Source of the DNA: Paractinoplanes deccanensis
Lineage (GTDB): Bacteria; Actinomycetota; Actinomycetes; Mycobacteriales; Micromonosporaceae
Length of the DNA stretch: 49,294 bases
Assembly: GCF_016862115.1 (NCBI RefSeq)
Contig: NZ_BOMI01000094.1
Span: 1 to 49,294 of the forward strand
Direction of reading: 5' to 3'
Shown here: in pieces, positions 33,066 to 44,096 of the stretch
Layout: each line of letters starts with the position of its first letter
How positions within the stretch are numbered: position 1 is the first letter of the stretch
The notes under the pieces: generated by a model
The model's input: the letters and a program-made list of their open reading frames with translations, nothing else
Database searches by the model: none
What the model was told of the DNA's origin: nothing
Made by a program: the position numbers and the translations under genes

Positions 33066-35504
33066 TCAGGTCGGTGTCACGTGCGACCTGTTCGAGCCCG
33101 CGTTGACCCGGCCGCTGCGCGCCCGTGCCCGCCCCGCGCCGCCCGGCGGGATCGCCCCCGGCTCCGGCGCCTCGGCGCCTGCCGCCCCGGAATCGGCCGC
33201 GCCCGAGGAAGCGACGCCCGAAGAAGCGGCATCCGGCGACGCGGCGTCCGAAGAATCGGTGTCCGGGGAAACGGTGTCCGCGGAAGCGGCGTCCGGGGAA
33301 GCGGCGTCCGCGGAAGCGGCGTCCGGGGAAGCGGTGTCTTGCGCTGCCGCCTCACCCGTGGAGGACGGCGGGATCAAGGCCGCCAGCACCGCCTCGGCCG
33401 TGCGCCGCCCGATGCCCGGCACCTCGCAGATCTCCTCGGGGGTGGCCGCGGAGAGCCGCTTGAGCGACCCGAAGTGCCGCAGCAGCGCCTTGCGCCGCGT
33501 CTCCCCCAGCCCCGGGATGTTGTCGAGCGCCGACGCCGTCATCCGCTTGGAGCGCCGCTGCCGGTGGAACGTGATCGCGAACCGGTGCGCCTCGTCGCGG
33601 ACCCGCTGGAGCAGGTAGAGCGCCTCGGACGTGCGCGGCAGGATCACCGGGAAGTCGTCGCCCGGCAGCCACACCTCCTCGAGGCGCTTCGCGAGCCCGC
33701 AGAGCGCCACGTCGGTGATGCCCAGGTCGGCGAAGACCGCCGCCACCGCCTGCACCTGCGGCTGCCCACCGTCGACGACGACCAGCTGCGGCGGATAGGC
33801 GAAGCGCCGCGGCTTGCCCGTCAGCGGATCGATGCCGGGAAGATCGTTGGTGGGCACGTCAAGGTCAGCCGGCTGGCCGAGCTCAGCCGGCCCGCCGGAC
33901 TCGGCGAAGTCGGCAGCCCGGCCCGACACGGCGGTCTGACCGAGCGCGGCCGGCCGGCCGGACGTGGCAGGCCGGCCGGACGTGGCAGGCTCACCCGGCG
34001 CGGTGGACAGCCAGGACTGGCCGGGCTCGGCGGGCGGATCGAGGTCGCCCGACCCGGGGTCGGCCGACGGCTGGTCGAGCGGCCCCTCCGCCCCCGGCTG
34101 CGCTCGGAAGCGCGCGAACCGCCGCCGCATGACCTCGCTCATCGCCGACAGGTCGTCGGTGCCGCTGCCGTCGGGGTTGCCGCGGACCGCGAACCGCCGG
34201 TATTCGCTCTTGCGGGGCAGGCCGTCCTCGAAGACCACCATCGAGGCCACCACGTCGGTGCCCTGGATCTGGGACACGTCGAAGCACTCGATGCGCAGCG
34301 GCGCCGAGTCGAGCCCCAGCGCCTCGGCGATCTCGTCGAGCGCCTTGCTGCGCGTGGTCAGGTCGCCGGCGCGGCGCAGCTTGTGGCGCTGGAGCGACTC
34401 GCCCGCGTTGCGCGCGACCGTCTCGAGCAGCGCCCTCTTGTCGCCGCGCTGCGGCACCCGCATCGACACCCGGCTGCCGCGGTGCTCGGAGAGCCAGTTC
34501 TCCAGCGCGGCGGCGTCGTCGGGCAGCGCCGGCACCAGCAGCTCACGCGGGACGTCGTTCTCACCCTCGGAGCCGCCGTACATCTGGCTGCAGAAGTGGT
34601 GCACCAGGTCGCCGGTGGTGAGGTCCTCGACCTTTTCGACGACCCAGCCGCGCTGGCCGCGCACCCGCCCGTCACGCACGTGGAAGACCTGGACCGCCGC
34701 CTCGAGCGGGTCCTCGGCGAAGGCGACCACGTCGGCGTCGGTGCCGTCGCCGAGCACCACCGTCTGCTTCTCCATCGCGCGGCGCAGGGCGGCGATGTCG
34801 TCGCGCAGCCGGGCCGCCCGCTCGAACTCGAGCTCCTCGGAGGCCTGCATCATCTCGCGCTCGAGCCGCTTGACGAACGTGTCGGTGCGCCCGGCCATGA
34901 AGTCGCAGAAGTCGTCGACGATCGCGCGGTGCTCGTCGGCGCTGACCGAGCCGACGCACGGCGCCGAGCACTTGCCGATGTAGCCGAGCAGGCAGGGGCG
35001 GCCGATCTGGCCGGCGCGCTTGAAGACGCCGGACGAGCAGGTGCGCGCCGGGAACACCCGCAGCAGCAGGTCGAGCGTCTCGCGGATCGCCCACGCGTGT
35101 GAATAGGGCCCGAAGTAGCGCACGCCCTTGCGCTTGGCGCCGCGCATCACCTGCAGGCGCGGGTATTCCTCGTTGAGCGTGACGGCGAGGAACGGGTAGG
35201 ACTTGTCGTCGCGGTACTTGACGTTGAAGCGCGGGTCGAACTCCTTGATCCAGCTGAACTCGAGCTGGAGAGCCTCGACCTCCGTGCCGACCGTGACCCA
35301 GTCCACACTGGCCGCCGTGGTGACCATCTGCTGCGTGCGGGCGTGCAGCGACCAGGTGTCGGCGAAGTAGGAGTTGAGCCTGTTCCGCAGGTTCTTGGCC
35401 TTGCCCACGTAGATGACGCGGCCGGCCGGGTCGCGGAAACGGTAGACGCCGGGCGACTCGGGGATCGTCCCGGGCGCCGGGCGATAGCTGGAGGGGTCTG
35501 GCAC
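33066..35504 (-). CDS. UvrABC excinuclease subunit C with repeat-built insertion and tail
   Basis: A protein of 812 residues, about 150 longer than usual. In order: GIY-YIG nuclease (about 15-95, ESPGVYRF, VIYVGKAKNLRNR), UVR motif (about 200-235), RNase H-like nuclease domain (RIECFDVSQIQGTDVVASMV; LVVVDGGQPQVQAV), and helix-hairpin-helix pair (NIPGLGETRRKALL, EVPGIGRRTAEAVL). A low-complexity segment of about 90 residues (about 466-556) interrupts the RNase H-like domain, and an Ala/Ser/Asp/Pro repeat tail of about 95 residues follows the HhH. The start is GTG 35504, seven bases after TAGTGT; ATG 35534 lies inside the promoter motif. Confidence 0.95.
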   Translation of the reverse strand: MPDPSSYRPAPGTIPESPGVYRFRDPAGRVIYVGKAKNLRNRLNSYFADTWSLHARTQQMVTTAASVDWVTVGTEVEALQLEFSWIKEFDPRFNVKYRDDKSYPFLAVTLNEEYPRLQVMRGAKRKGVRYFGPYSHAWAIRETLDLLLRVFPARTCSSGVFKRAGQIGRPCLLGYIGKCSAPCVGSVSADEHRAIVDDFCDFMAGRTDTFVKRLEREMMQASEELEFERAARLRDDIAALRRAMEKQTVVLGDGTDADVVAFAEDPLEAAVQVFHVRDGRVRGQRGWVVEKVEDLTTGDLVHHFCSQMYGGSEGENDVPRELLVPALPDDAAALENWLSEHRGSRVSMRVPQRGDKRALLETVARNAGESLQRHKLRRAGDLTTRSKALDEIAEALGLDSAPLRIECFDVSQIQGTDVVASMVVFEDGLPRKSEYRRFAVRGNPDGSGTDDLSAMSEVMRRRFARFRAQPGAEGPLDQPSADPGSGDLDPPAEPGQSWLSTAPGEPATSGRPATSGRPAALGQTAVSGRAADFAESGGPAELGQPADLDVPTNDLPGIDPLTGKPRRFAYPPQLVVVDGGQPQVQAVAAVFADLGITDVALCGLAKRLEEVWLPGDDFPVILPRTSEALYLLQRVRDEAHRFAITFHRQRRSKRMTASALDNIPGLGETRRKALLRHFGSLKRLSAATPEEICEVPGIGRRTAEAVLAALIPPSSTGEAAAQDTASPDAASADAASPDAASADTVSPDTDSSDAASPDAASSGVASSGAADSGAAGAEAPEPGAIPPGGAGRARARSGRVNAGSNRSHVTPT
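33180..33345. repeat. 15-bp coding repeat in the UvrC tail
   Basis: About ten copies related to GCGGCGTCCGGGGAA (several degenerate), read on the minus strand as five-residue units such as DAASP, DAASA and DTVSP. Pure 15-bp units keep the frame. Confidence 0.85.
33838..34105. repeat. Low-complexity insertion in the UvrC RNase H-like domain
   Basis: Encodes a Gly/Pro/Ala/Ser-rich segment. It includes an 18-bp direct repeat (GGCCGGCCGGACGTGGCA twice, near 33950-33985) coding for TSGRPA units. The conserved flanks are MRRRFARF and TGKPRRFAYPP. Confidence 0.7.
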
Positions 35505-35511
35505 GGTCTCA

Positions 35512-35533
35512 ACACTAGTGCGGGGGACTGACA
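35512..35533 (-). promoter_or_regulatory. RecA-NDp/PafBC-type promoter of uvrC
   Basis: On the minus strand TGTCAGTC (35526-35533), exactly eight bases, then TAGTGT (35512-35517). The actinobacterial damage promoter is TGTCRGTG-N8-TANNNT, so 7 of 8 plus the -10 match, and TAGTGT is seven bases from the GTG start. Confidence 0.7.
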
Positions 35534-35597
35534 TGATTACCCGACCGGAGGTCCGGCGCCGCCGCCACGGCCCGGGCCTCCGGCCGGAAAAGCCGGG

Positions 35598-36122
35598 TCA
35601 GGCCGCGACGATGTTGTCGCCGTCCTTTTTGACCTTGGTCTCGGGGAGGGCCTTGGTCGCCGGCCCGGAGGTGGGCTGGCCGGTCTCGATCGAGAACTTG
35701 CTGTTGTGGCAGGGGCAGGAGATCTCGCCGGCGTCCACCTTGTTGACGTCGCAGCCGGCGTGCGTGCAGACCTTGCTGAACGCCTTGTACGTCCCGGCCA
35801 CCGGCTGGGTGATCACGTACTCGCCCTTGATGATGCCGCCGCCCTCGGGCACGTCCGCGGCGAGCGCCAGCGCCGAGCCACCGGTGGCCGTGTTGCCGGT
35901 GCCGTCCGAGTCGGCACCGGCGCTGCCGGCGGGGGCGGGGTTGTCGGAGAAGTCGCTGCCGTTGCTGTTGGTGCTCGTGGTGCCCGTGCCGCAGGCGGCG
36001 AGCACGCAGGCGGCGCCCAGCCCACCCGCGCCGAGAAGGACGACACGGCGGGTCGACGCCGTACCGGGACGGTTCGGCTCGTCGGTGAGCTCGGCGTCGG
36101 TCCTGGTCTGCACGTCTGTCAT
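35598..36122 (-). CDS. Rieske [2Fe-2S] lipoprotein with Tat-type signal
   Basis: A 174-residue exported protein. TASTRRVVLLGAGGLGAACVLAAC combines a twin-arginine with a hydrophobic stretch and a lipobox (VLAAC), so a Tat-exported lipoprotein is likely. A Gly/Ser/Asn-rich linker leads to the Rieske domain with CTHAGC (about residues 119-124) and CPCHNSKF (about 136-143). A short redox partner at the outer membrane face is inferred. ATG 36122 has a perfect GGAGG ribosome site; the frame upstream of it is intergenic. Confidence 0.92.
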   Translation of the reverse strand: MTDVQTRTDAELTDEPNRPGTASTRRVVLLGAGGLGAACVLAACGTGTTSTNSNGSDFSDNPAPAGSAGADSDGTGNTATGGSALALAADVPEGGGIIKGEYVITQPVAGTYKAFSKVCTHAGCDVNKVDAGEISCPCHNSKFSIETGQPTSGPATKALPETKVKKDGDNIVAA

Positions 36123-36292
36123 GTTGTTGTCCTCCAGTGCCTGGTTCCGCATGAGTGGGTCACGCGGCGTCGCCTCTACATACGCTGTCGCGGCCGCCTC
36201 GGGTTCAGGCTATCGGCGAAATTGTCCGCCGGTCTCATCCGTCTTTGTGCCTGTTTGCCCGGTGCCGTTGTCCACCTTTGACGGGCGCGACG

Positions 36293-36326
36293 ACGCCCGG
36301 TCGAGACTAGGGTCCCGACCGGGCGT
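36293..36326 (-). terminator. Terminator after uvrA
   Basis: ACGCCCGGTCG, 12-base loop, CGACCGGGCGT: a perfect 11-bp stem about 70 bp beyond the uvrA stop. Confidence 0.75.
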
Positions 36327-36357
36327 GGTAGCTATGAGTCACCTGTGACGTTGCTGG

Positions 36358-36394
36358 ACGCTCGCCCAGCGACGATCAGCTCACCCAGTGACGA

Positions 36395-36397
<3 letters not shown>
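36358..36397. repeat. 19-bp duplication spanning the uvrA stop codon
   Basis: CCCAGTGACGATCAGACGA (containing the stop TCA 36395-36397) is preceded by CCCAGCGACGATCAGCTCA, 19 bp earlier, so the stop region is duplicated once. Confidence 0.65.
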
Positions 36398-39382
<2,985 letters not shown>

Positions 39383-39431
39383 CAGCCAGCCTCTCCGTAC
39401 AGGTGTTTGATTGCAGCAAGAGCCGCGGGCC

Positions 39432-39453
39432 ACTCTAACGGCGGGGTACGACA
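39432..39453 (-). promoter_or_regulatory. Possible RecA-NDp/PafBC-like promoter of uvrA
   Basis: TGTCGTAC (39446-39453), eight bases, TAGAGT (39432-39437) on the minus strand, 50 bp upstream of the start. The spacing is right but only TGTCR of the TGTCRGTG element matches, so this is weaker than the uvrC site. No LexA-type palindrome was seen. Confidence 0.4.
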
Positions 39454-39538
39454 AGTTTTCGCCGCCGACGGCCCGAGAAGGTGCAGCGCTTGCCAGATGG
39501 CGCACATTCCCGCAGTTCACCCACGGATGGGTTCACCC

Positions 39539-41317
39539 TCAGGAGGGAACCGCCAAATAGCGTACGTCCCAGACCTCGACGCCGCCGATGAGCTGTGGCG
39601 CGCCCAACGCGTCGGTGAGCGTCGCCTCCAGGTCGTCGCCGTTGCGGCTGTTCGGCACGAGGACGACCACGGCCGCCCGCCAGAAGATCAGGTCCTCGGT
39701 GATGCGCGCCCGGTCGGCCGCCGTGAGCTGCGGCCTGATGCCGTACTCGCGCACCTGGTAGAGCAGGTCGGAGGTGAAGCGGCGGGGCGCGTTCCACGAG
39801 CCGGTGTTGTCGGTGGGCGGGTTGACCGGGCCCATGAAGTAGCCGCGCGGCGTCGGGTAGTCGAGGTGCGACAACGTCGCCCAGCGCATGCCGGTGCGCC
39901 CGGTGGTGACCTCGGGCAGCGGGACCGTCACCAGCGTGCGGTTGCCGGTCACGTACTGCCGCCAGATGCCCTGGGTGAGAAACGGCGGCATCGGGTCGCC
40001 CTCGATGACCGGCACCGGCTTGGGGAACAGCGGCACCAGGGCGAGCACCAGGCCCACCTGGAACAGCCGCCTCCGCTTCGGCGCGAAGGCGCGCGACCGG
40101 TCGGTGGCCAGCGCCAGCAGCACGCCCGCGATCGTCGCGGGCACCATCGCGAACCGGGTCACGCTCACCAGGTCGATGACCGGCACGTGGCTGATCAGGC
40201 CGAACGGCAGCGGAACGCCGGTGCGGTGCCCGAAGACCACCAGCTCGGGGCCCATCGAGACGACCAGCAGCACGAACGCGGAGATCGCCGCCGCGCGGGC
40301 CGCGACCGAGCGCCACAGCACCACCACCGACACGATGATCATGACGAGGCCGATCGGCCCGAAGAACGTGTTGTCCTCGGTGGCGCTGACGCTCATCTCG
40401 CGGGTCAGCGCCGCGTAGCCGGCCAGCGACTGCCGCGCGAAGAAGCCCAGCGACGCCAGGTCGGTGGCGTATTTGTCCGGCTCGAACGGCTGGCCGTGGT
40501 AGTTGCCGGGCGCGAAGAACTGATACCACAGCGGATAGGCCAGCAGCGTGCCCGACAGCAGGGCCGCGACGCCGAGACCCTTGACCACCTGCGGCGCCTC
40601 ACGCTTGGCGCGACTCCAGGCCATCACGCCGTACGCGACGACGAAGACGCCCAGCGCCAGCGCGGTGAACAGCAGCGCCTCCTCGTTGATGAAGACCTGG
40701 ACCACGATGAGCAGGCCGAGGATCACCCCGCCGCGCACCACCCGGCCCGGCTCGCGCAGCCGCAGCACCTGAAGGACGATGAACGGCACCACGTACAGGC
40801 TGACGAAGTTCACGTGGCCGTTCGCGTGCGAGATCATCGCGGGCGCGAAGCCGCACCACAGGCCGCCGATCCACGCCGCCACCCGGCTGGTCACCAGGTG
40901 GCGGGAGAGCACGAAATACCAGGCGAAGGCCGTGCCGGCCAGGCCCAGCGTGATCAGCAGCGCGACGGAGAAGCCCACGCCGAGGAAATGCGAGACCGGG
41001 GCGAGCGGCAGGCTGAGGACCAGCACCGAGGTGTTGGCCATCATGTTCACACCGTCGGGCACGTTGAGCCGGCCGGAGTAGAACGGGCTGTCGCCGTGGA
41101 AGATCACCCGTTCGCCGTGCGCGAGCATGAAGAGGAAGACGTTGTGGTCGTCCTTGTTGCCGGCGAGCACGCGGCCGTTCGGGTCGAGCCAGAGCCGGAT
41201 CATCACCAGCACCGACAGCGCCAGATAGCTCAGCGCCGCCAGCACATCCGACCGGCTCCGCCGGCGGACCGGCGCCCCGGCCGATTGCTCCTCGACCACC
41301 TCTTCCACCGTCTGCAC
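39539..41317 (-). CDS. GT-C-like integral membrane protein
   Basis: A 592-residue protein with about eleven membrane helices over residues 25-415 and an extracytoplasmic C-terminal domain of about 170 residues. The first loop has GNKDDHNVFLFMLAHGERV, resembling the acidic motif of GT-C glycosyltransferases (polyprenyl-sugar users), but no definite family is recognised. A role in cell-envelope glycosylation is only a possibility. ATG 41317 starts it. It sits between uvrA and rsgA on the same strand without overlap. Confidence 0.75.
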   Translation of the reverse strand: MQTVEEVVEEQSAGAPVRRRSRSDVLAALSYLALSVLVMIRLWLDPNGRVLAGNKDDHNVFLFMLAHGERVIFHGDSPFYSGRLNVPDGVNMMANTSVLVLSLPLAPVSHFLGVGFSVALLITLGLAGTAFAWYFVLSRHLVTSRVAAWIGGLWCGFAPAMISHANGHVNFVSLYVVPFIVLQVLRLREPGRVVRGGVILGLLIVVQVFINEEALLFTALALGVFVVAYGVMAWSRAKREAPQVVKGLGVAALLSGTLLAYPLWYQFFAPGNYHGQPFEPDKYATDLASLGFFARQSLAGYAALTREMSVSATEDNTFFGPIGLVMIIVSVVVLWRSVAARAAAISAFVLLVVSMGPELVVFGHRTGVPLPFGLISHVPVIDLVSVTRFAMVPATIAGVLLALATDRSRAFAPKRRRLFQVGLVLALVPLFPKPVPVIEGDPMPPFLTQGIWRQYVTGNRTLVTVPLPEVTTGRTGMRWATLSHLDYPTPRGYFMGPVNPPTDNTGSWNAPRRFTSDLLYQVREYGIRPQLTAADRARITEDLIFWRAAVVVLVPNSRNGDDLEATLTDALGAPQLIGGVEVWDVRYLAVPS

Positions 41318-41398
41318 CGGGGCATTGTTACAGCCCGTCCAACCGCCCCACCACCGCCCTTGACCGGACTGAAGGCAACCCTCCCTGACAACTCCCCT

Positions 41399-42436
41399 TC
41401 AGTGCCTCCGCCGCCGGTTGCCCGCGGCGCCTGCTAGGCGGGCCGTCTGACGAGCCGATTCGACCTCGATCTCGTGCCGCAACTTCCGCCAGGAAGCAAG
41501 CCGCCGCGGGGCGAGCGACCCGCCGGCCACCGCCACGGCGACCGCGCAGCCCGGCTCGGAGTCGTGGCGGCAGTCGTCGAACCGGCATCGGGCGGCGATG
41601 TCGGCGATGTCGGCGAACGCCCGGTCGAGCCCCTCGGCGGTGTCGAGCAGGCCCACCCCGCGGATGCCGGGCGTGTCCAGCACGGCGCCGCCGTTCGGCA
41701 GCAGGACCAGATTGCGGTACGCCGTCGTGTGCCGGCCCTTGCCGTCCACGTCACGGATCTGCTGCACGGGCATCACGGGCGTGCCGGCCAGCGCGTTGAC
41801 GAGCGTGGACTTGCCCGCGCCCGAACGGCCCAGCAGCGCGAGCGTGCGCCCGGGGCGCGCGTGCTCGCGTACGGCATCGATGTTGTGGTGACGTCGCACG
41901 CTGATCGGCAGGACCGGCACGCCGGGGGCCAGCTCGGCGAGCTGCCGGGCGACCGCCTCGGGATCGGCGGACGTGTCGCTCTTGGTGAGCAGGAGCAGGG
42001 GCTGGGCGCCGGACTCCCAGGCCAGGGCCAGCAGGCGCTCGATGCGGGCGTCGTCCGGCTCGGGGTGGATCGGCTCGACGACCGCGACGGTGTCCATGTT
42101 CGCCGCGAGGACCTGGCCGGTGGAGTCCTTGTCGGAGGTGCGGCGGATGAGCGTGGTGCGCCGCGGCAGGACACCCTCGATCGTGACCCGGCGGTCGGGC
42201 CAGTGGCGCAGCACCACCCAGTCGCCGGCGCAGGGCAGGCGCGAGGGGTCGCCGGCCGCGGTGAGAAGGACACCGCCGGCCAGGCTGGCCCGGGTGACGC
42301 CGGTGGCGTCGAGCACCGTGCAGACGCCGCGATCGGCGCGCAGGACACGCCCGGCGGAGGCGTCGGAACGGTCGAAACGACGGTAGGCGGATGCGAAGGT
42401 CTCGTCCCAGCCGAGGCGGGACAGGTCGTGCGACAT
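41399..42436 (-). CDS. Ribosome small subunit-dependent GTPase RsgA
   Basis: A 345-residue circularly permuted GTPase that helps mature the 30S subunit. Order: OB-fold (about 35-100), G4 LTKSD (about 153), G1 LGRSGAGKST (about 200), G3 DTPG (about 247), then the zinc cluster CRFDDCRHDSEPGC. ATG 42436 has AGGG five bases upstream. Length is normal. Confidence 0.95.
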   Translation of the reverse strand: MSHDLSRLGWDETFASAYRRFDRSDASAGRVLRADRGVCTVLDATGVTRASLAGGVLLTAAGDPSRLPCAGDWVVLRHWPDRRVTIEGVLPRRTTLIRRTSDKDSTGQVLAANMDTVAVVEPIHPEPDDARIERLLALAWESGAQPLLLLTKSDTSADPEAVARQLAELAPGVPVLPISVRRHHNIDAVREHARPGRTLALLGRSGAGKSTLVNALAGTPVMPVQQIRDVDGKGRHTTAYRNLVLLPNGGAVLDTPGIRGVGLLDTAEGLDRAFADIADIAARCRFDDCRHDSEPGCAVAVAVAGGSLAPRRLASWRKLRHEIEVESARQTARLAGAAGNRRRRH

Positions 42437-42557
42437 GGGAACCCTTTACGGGACGGGAGTCCTGCCTGGCCGGTGGGCGGTCAGGCGAGAGCCTCCGGGT
42501 GAAGGGACGCAAGGACGAACAGCACGCTCCCCACCTCCTCCGCGGGCTCGATCGGCG

Positions 42558-42571
42558 CGTCTGCACAGACG
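42558..42571. promoter_or_regulatory. 14-bp palindrome in the rsgA-MPI divergent region
   Basis: CGTCTG-CA-CAGACG, perfect. It lies between rsgA (minus) and the leaderless promoter at 42614, where a repressor or activator could act on either. Confidence 0.35.
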
Positions 42572-42613
42572 GTACGGTCGCGACTACCTCTGCGAAAGCG
42601 AATTCCGTGCCGA

Positions 42614-42619
42614 TAGGGT
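42614..42619 (+). promoter_or_regulatory. -10 element of the MPI-MBL operon
   Basis: TAGGGT, seven bases before GTG 42627. No good -35 (TGCGAA at 42591-42596 is the best at the right distance). Confidence 0.55.
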
Positions 42620-42626
42620 TTTGCAC

Positions 42627-42689
42627 GTGACCCAGCTGCCTTCGCCATGCCGTCCCGGCCCTCGCTTCGCCCGGTGCAGTCCGTCATGA
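42627..42689 (+). CDS. 20-codon leaderless leader ORF with two cysteines
   Basis: GTG 42627 lies seven bases after TAGGGT and opens a frame of 20 codons (MTQLPSPCRPGPRFARCSPS) ending in TGA 42687-42689. That stop overlaps ATG 42686 of the next gene (ATGA), so its translation could deliver ribosomes to that gene, which has no ribosome site of its own. Cysteines are at codons 8 and 17. Cysteine-rich leaderless leader peptides act as attenuators in mycobacteria; here only two, non-adjacent, are present. Real translation is unproven. Confidence 0.45.
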   Translation: MTQLPSPCRPGPRFARCSPS

Positions 42690-43393
42690 CAATGGACCCG
42701 CTCGTTCTCCTGACAGACGTGGACCGAGCCACCGAGGAACTTCTGCGCACCGCCGCCGACCTGGATCCCGCCGCGGTCGGCCGGCCGTCGCTGCTGCCCG
42801 ACTGGACGGTCGGGCACGTCCTGACCCACGTCGCGCGCAACGCCGACGCGCTGACGAACCTGCTGACCTGGGCCCGCACGGGCGTGGAGACGCCGCCGTA
42901 CGCCTCCGCCGAGGCGCGCGAGGCGGGCATCCAGGAGGGCGCCGGGCGCCCGCTGCGCGAGCAGCTCGACGACATCCGCGCCGCGCACGACCGCTTCGCC
43001 GACGCCGGCGCCGCGATGCCGGCCGAGGCGTGGGCGTTCTTCCTGCCGCCGATCAACCAGTCGGCGGCCGCGGTGCCGTGGGCGCGCCTGCGCGAGGTCA
43101 GCGTCCACCACGTCGACCTGGGCCTGTCCTACACGCCGGCCGACTGGTCCGACGCGTTCGCGCTGCGGCTGCTGCGCGAGATCGTCAGCGAGGCGGTCTC
43201 GGCGGGCTGGCCCGCGATGGAGCTGCGCCCGTACGGCATCGAACACGCCCTGACCATCGGCTCGGCCGACAACCCGCCGGTGATCGGCGGCCCGACCAAG
43301 TCGCTCGCCGCGTGGCTGGCCGGCCGCGCCGACGGCGCCGACCTGACCGTCTCGCCGGATGGCGAGCTCCCCGAACCAGCGAGGTGGAAGTGA
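42686..43393 (+). CDS. Maleylpyruvate isomerase family (mycothiol-type) protein
   Basis: A 235-residue protein of the DinB-like mycothiol-dependent superfamily. DWTVGHVLTHVARNADAL (about residues 39-56) gives the first His, and LREVSVHHVDLGL (about 136-148) the Glu/His/Asp set; a C-terminal SCP2-like domain follows (GIEHALTIGSADN onward). ATG 42686 is preferred because it sits in an ATGA overlap with a leader ORF; GTG 42674 is in frame upstream. Next comes an MBL hydrolase gene one base later, suggesting one pathway: thiol-dependent conversion then hydrolysis. Confidence 0.87.
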   Translation: MTMDPLVLLTDVDRATEELLRTAADLDPAAVGRPSLLPDWTVGHVLTHVARNADALTNLLTWARTGVETPPYASAEAREAGIQEGAGRPLREQLDDIRAAHDRFADAGAAMPAEAWAFFLPPINQSAAAVPWARLREVSVHHVDLGLSYTPADWSDAFALRLLREIVSEAVSAGWPAMELRPYGIEHALTIGSADNPPVIGGPTKSLAAWLAGRADGADLTVSPDGELPEPARWK

Positions 43394-43394
43394 C

Positions 43395-44039
43395 ATGACC
43401 TACACCGGTGACGTGACCGTCGGCGGGCCCGCCGACGTCCGCGACCTCGGCGCCCTGACCATCACCAAGGTCGCCGTCGGCCCGATGGAGAACAACGCCT
43501 ACCTGCTGCGCAGCGGCGGCGAGCAGCTGCTGATCGACGCCGCGAACGAGGCGGGCACCCTGCTCGGCCTGATCGGCGACGGCGGCCTGGCCACGGTGGT
43601 CACCACCCACCGCCACGGCGACCACTGGCAGGCCCTCTCCGAGGTGATCAGCAAGACCGGCGCCGAGTCGCTGGCCCACATCGAGGACGCCGCCGAGATC
43701 CCCCTGGTCAACCGCGACCTGCGCGAGGGCGAGACCATCACGGTCGGCGACGCGGCCCTGGAGGTCATCCACCTGGTCGGCCACACGCCCGGCTCGATCG
43801 CCCTGCTCTACCAGGACCCGAACGGCACCGCCCATCTGTGGACCGGCGACAGCCTCTTCCCCGGCGGCCACGGCAAGACGGTCACCCCCGCGGACCACCT
43901 GTCGCTGATGGACGACCTGGAGAGCAAGGTCTTCTCCCGCCTGCCCGACGACACGTGGTTCTACCCCGGCCACGGCAAGGACTCCACCCTCGGCAACGAG
44001 CGCCCCCACCTCGCCGAATGGCGCGAACGAGGCTGGTGA
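43395..44039 (+). CDS. MBL-fold hydrolase, glyoxalase II-like
   Basis: A 214-residue metallo-hydrolase with the canonical TTHRHGDHW (HxHxDH, about residues 72-80), GHTPGSIALL, the bridging Asp in LWTGDSLFPGG, and the last His in WFYPGHGKDSTLG, so a binuclear zinc site is complete. Such proteins hydrolyse thioesters or related thiol adducts. ATG 43395 starts one base after the MPI-family stop, with GGAAG five bases upstream; the two form an operon and a mycothiol-thioester substrate is a reasonable guess. Confidence 0.87.
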   Translation: MTYTGDVTVGGPADVRDLGALTITKVAVGPMENNAYLLRSGGEQLLIDAANEAGTLLGLIGDGGLATVVTTHRHGDHWQALSEVISKTGAESLAHIEDAAEIPLVNRDLREGETITVGDAALEVIHLVGHTPGSIALLYQDPNGTAHLWTGDSLFPGGHGKTVTPADHLSLMDDLESKVFSRLPDDTWFYPGHGKDSTLGNERPHLAEWRERGW

Positions 44040-44051
44040 CCCACCGCCTGA

Positions 44052-44069
44052 GCCGGGCCCGGGCCCGGC
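44052..44069. terminator. 18-bp GC palindrome between convergent MBL and nadK genes
   Basis: GCCGGGCCCGGGCCCGGC is fully self-complementary and lies 12 bp after one stop and 27 bp before the other, where a shared terminator is expected. Confidence 0.5.
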
Positions 44070-44096
44070 CCAGGCCGCCACGTCCCGCGGCGAGGT

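Noticed and set aside
39383..39538. LexA SOS box upstream of uvrA
   Set aside because: No TCGAAC-N4-GTTCGA-like palindrome was found; only a partial PafBC-type element.
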